Assembly (NCBI RefSeq): GCF_000718165.1
Contig: NZ_JOEY01000032.1
Coordinates: 1 to 64,000 of the forward strand
Length of the DNA stretch: 64,000 bases
Source: Streptomyces fulvoviolaceus
Lineage (GTDB): Bacteria > Actinomycetota > Actinomycetes > Streptomycetales > Streptomycetaceae
Direction: 5' to 3'
A program made the position numbers and the translations under genes. A model generated the notes under the pieces. The model searched no databases and was not told the origin of the DNA. It worked only from the letters and a program-made list of their open reading frames with translations. How positions within the stretch are numbered: the stretch's first letter is position 1; every line of letters begins with the position of its first letter. Shown here one piece after another: positions 61,784 through 64,000 of the stretch.

Positions 61784-63427
61784 TCAGCTCGGCGTCGCGG
61801 GCCCTGGCACGCGCTTCTGCCGCGTTGTCGTCGGTCGCCGACCCTCCGCGTCGACTCCCTCCTCCGGCCTGCGGCTGCCCGCACCAGACCCTGCTCGGCC
61901 CGGCCGGGACGCGTCGTCCCTGGCAGCCGACCTGATCCGCCGGAGCGGCCCCAGGCCCGTGATCGCGCCCCACGCGGCGAGGACCAGCAGCGCCGCGTGC
62001 ACCGTCCAGTCCCCGAAGCGGACGTACAGGGTGGTGCCGGTGGCCAGCGGTACGTCGTACACCCGGGCGGTGCTCGCGTCGGTGCCGAGCCACTCGCCGA
62101 CGCGCTGCCCGCTCGCGTCGTAGACGGCGGACACGCCGGTGAGTGTCGCGTGCACCATCGGGCGGCCGCTCTCGGCGGCGCGCAGTGCGGCGAGCGAGGC
62201 GTGCTGCTCGGGGGCCCAGCTCTGCTGGAAGGTCGACGTGGCCGACTGGGCGATCAGCAACTCGGCGCCGTCCTGGGCGAGATGGCGGCTCATGTCGGGG
62301 AACGCCGACTCGAAGCACACCATCGGACCGACCCGCAGCCCGTGTCCGACGTCCATCACCACCTGCTCGGAACCCCGCCTGCGGTCCTCGCCCGCCGCCT
62401 TGCCGACGGAGGTCGCCCAGCCGAGCAGCGAACGGGCCGGGACGTACTCGCCGAAGGGGACCAGCCGCATCTTGTCGTAGCGCTCGCCGGTGAGTCCGTC
62501 CGGTCCGACCAGGACCGAACTCTTGTAGATGCCAGGCTTGTCGGAGCGCCGGGCGTCGACGTTGACCAGGATGTCGGCGCCGGTCGCGCTCGACAGGTCC
62601 GCGATCCGCCGCGCGAGATCCGGTCGGTCCCCGAGGTCGAAGCCGACGCTGCTCTCGCCCCAGACGATCAGGTCGACGTCCTGCCCGACGAGCCGGCGGG
62701 TCAGCTGCTCCTCACGCGCGAAGCGCTGGTCGGGGCCATTGATGACACCGGCTTGGACGACCGCGATCCGCGTCCTCCCCCCGGTGTCGGGCCGCGGTGA
62801 CCACATCCAGGCCGCCGAGGTCACGGCGGCCGTGGCGACCAGACCCGCGACCGCGGGGATCCGGGACTCACGGACCGCCACCAGCACGGTGACCGCGACA
62901 TTGACGGCCACCACCAGGAAGCTGAGCAGCCACACCCCGCCGACCGAGGCCAGTCGCAGCGCGGGCTCCACCTGCCACTGACTGGAGCCGAGCATGCCCC
63001 AGGGACCACCGAGCCCCTGCCAGGACCGGACGAGTTCGGCCATGAGCCAGCCCGACGGCAGCACGACGAGGGCGGCCGCGATCCGCCCGCGCGCGGGTGT
63101 TCCGGCCAGGAAGTGGCGCACCAGCCAGCCCCACGGGGCCCACAGCGCGCCGAGCAGCGCGGCGATGAGGAAGATGAACACGTGCAGGCTCGGCAGCAGC
63201 CAGTGGTGCATCGTGAGCATGAACCCCAGCCCGCCGAACCAGCCGTCGTACGCCGCCCGTTTCCCGGTCGGCGCGGAGCGGACGAGCATGATCCACGGGA
63301 CCAGGGCGACGTAGGCGAACCACCACAGGGACGGGGCCGGGAAGGCGAACACGGGCAGGGCGCCTGCCAGCGCGGCGATCGTGGAGCGCCGCCACGGGGA
63401 GGCGAGCCAGTTCCCGAGCGTCTTCAT
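61784..63427 (-). CDS. lnt: Apolipoprotein N-acyltransferase
   Basis: A 547-residue membrane enzyme that N-acylates lipoproteins. About seven N-terminal helices are followed by a nitrilase-fold domain (about residues 215-490) with the E-K-C triad at E258 (IVWGESSVGFD), K319 (YDKMRLVPFGEYVP) and C371 (MVCFESAF). A disordered basic tail of about 50 residues ends the protein. The window has several lipoproteins that it may acylate. Streptomyces usually have two lnt genes; this is one. Confidence 0.92.
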   Translation of the reverse strand: MKTLGNWLASPWRRSTIAALAGALPVFAFPAPSLWWFAYVALVPWIMLVRSAPTGKRAAYDGWFGGLGFMLTMHHWLLPSLHVFIFLIAALLGALWAPWGWLVRHFLAGTPARGRIAAALVVLPSGWLMAELVRSWQGLGGPWGMLGSSQWQVEPALRLASVGGVWLLSFLVVAVNVAVTVLVAVRESRIPAVAGLVATAAVTSAAWMWSPRPDTGGRTRIAVVQAGVINGPDQRFAREEQLTRRLVGQDVDLIVWGESSVGFDLGDRPDLARRIADLSSATGADILVNVDARRSDKPGIYKSSVLVGPDGLTGERYDKMRLVPFGEYVPARSLLGWATSVGKAAGEDRRRGSEQVVMDVGHGLRVGPMVCFESAFPDMSRHLAQDGAELLIAQSATSTFQQSWAPEQHASLAALRAAESGRPMVHATLTGVSAVYDASGQRVGEWLGTDASTARVYDVPLATGTTLYVRFGDWTVHAALLVLAAWGAITGLGPLRRIRSAARDDASRPGRAGSGAGSRRPEEGVDAEGRRPTTTRQKRVPGPATPS

Positions 63428-63497
63428 ACGGCGCCTCCTACCCCGTGGATCTCTCCAGTGTGCGCGCTGCCGACCCCCCGGGACAGAGCAGGTCCGC

Positions 63498-63995
63498 TCA
63501 GTTGATCACAGGAGCCGGGTGCGGGTCGGGCAGGCGCCGCCACTTCTCCTGTACGACCACCTCGCGCAGCCGCCAGCCGTCGTCCGTGCGCTGGAACACG
63601 AAGGCGTAGCGGCCTCCGCAGACGAAGTCGGGGGCGCCGGAGCCGCCGTCCGCCAGGCGCATCGGGTTGATGTAGTCGGCCTGTACATGTGCCGTGTCCA
63701 CGGGGTCCTGCTCCAGGACCCCGAACCGCACCCGGCGGTTGACGATCAGATGCTGTCGCATCGAGAACACCCGCATGCTCTCCGCGAGCCACGCGGCGAC
63801 CTTCTTGGCATCCCCCTCGATACCGCCGGCCGAGCGGTAGTCCGCCCGCCCGTCGGGAGTGAACAGCCCCTGGTACGCGTCCCAGTCGCCGTCGTCCACG
63901 GCCACCGCGTAATCGGTGACCAACCCGTCGACAGCCAGCCGGTCCATCACGGTCGCAAGCTCCACACGCTGCGTCATCGGCTCAGTGTTGGGCAT
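63498..63995 (-). CDS. SnoaL-like (NTF2-fold) protein
   Basis: A 165-residue SnoaL-like protein: MDRLAVDGLVTDYAVAVDDG, DWDAYQGLFTPDGRADYRSA, and GRYAFVFQRTDDGWRLREVV. The fold often forms a small catalytic or binding cavity; no substrate is known. ATG 63977 (MTQRVELATV) is an alternative start, and the ATG at 63995 is only five bases from the window edge, so a start outside the window cannot be excluded. Confidence 0.8.
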   Translation of the reverse strand: MPNTEPMTQRVELATVMDRLAVDGLVTDYAVAVDDGDWDAYQGLFTPDGRADYRSAGGIEGDAKKVAAWLAESMRVFSMRQHLIVNRRVRFGVLEQDPVDTAHVQADYINPMRLADGGSGAPDFVCGGRYAFVFQRTDDGWRLREVVVQEKWRRLPDPHPAPVIN

Positions 63996-64000
63996 GGGGC

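Overview
The window is a very GC-rich actinobacterial chromosome segment, almost certainly from Streptomyces. The evidence is the gene content, the frequent GTG starts, the many 4-base stop/start overlaps, the Tat-type lipoproteins, and a large palindromic repeat of the Streptomyces type (49379-49525). It opens with the 3' part of a 5S rRNA and its terminator, so an rRNA operon ends here.

Region 1 (209-13822) is a conserved actinobacterial block: a CDP-alcohol phosphatidyltransferase, a mannose-1-phosphate guanylyltransferase fused to a degenerate phosphomannomutase-like domain, two DUF881 proteins around a small basic membrane protein, a GarA-like FHA protein, two MerR regulators around a DUF151 nuclease, DNA polymerase IV, a PRC-barrel protein, and glycine dehydrogenase (gcvP) behind a tandem glycine riboswitch. 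The order matches the mycobacterial Rv1822-Rv1832 neighbourhood, but gcvH is absent.

Region 2 (13841-17916, minus strand) is a molybdate locus: a molbindin, modC, modB, modA, and a MerR-helix/TOBE one-component regulator. A 308-bp spacer between modB and modC looks inserted. Region 3 (18038-19208) holds a DUF1707 protein and a PH-domain membrane protein.

Region 4 (19258-27755) concerns potassium. An APC/KimA-like permease is followed by kdpF-A-B-C-E. The kdp locus is decaying. The 5' end of kdpB has a deletion that shifts the frame, and kdpD survives only as two fragments on either side of the operon. One fragment has a stop codon and a lysine-to-glutamine change in its P-loop. A universal-stress-protein remnant lies beside it.

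Region 5 (27948-34970) is a xylan-use cluster: a cytoplasmic GH43 enzyme, a three-gene sugar ABC importer without an ATPase, a secreted GH10 xylanase and a LacI regulator. Three copies of a CCGAAA/TTTCGG-type operator tie it together.

Region 6 (35149-46617) is mixed: two lineage-specific unknowns with twin palindromes between them, a GCS2-family ligase, a substrate-binding/von Willebrand protein, a CPBP protein, a PhzF isomerase, a PadR regulator with its operator, a SRPBCC protein, a ClpN-domain protein, and two EamA exporters. The second exporter follows a leader peptide and overlapping hairpins. Region 7 (46670-51924) has FMN-binding proteins divergent from a MocR regulator (probably leaderless), a third EamA exporter divergent from a LysR regulator, and another FMN protein. 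Region 8 (52062-63995) holds an isochorismatase-fold pseudoenzyme, a Rieske lipoprotein, a HipA-like kinase with a DUF3037 partner, two short-chain dehydrogenases, a peptide-binding lipoprotein, uracil-DNA glycosylase, a lipoprotein, a DinB-fold protein fused in frame to a TetR remnant, a Gfo/Idh oxidoreductase, apolipoprotein N-acyltransferase and a SnoaL-like protein.
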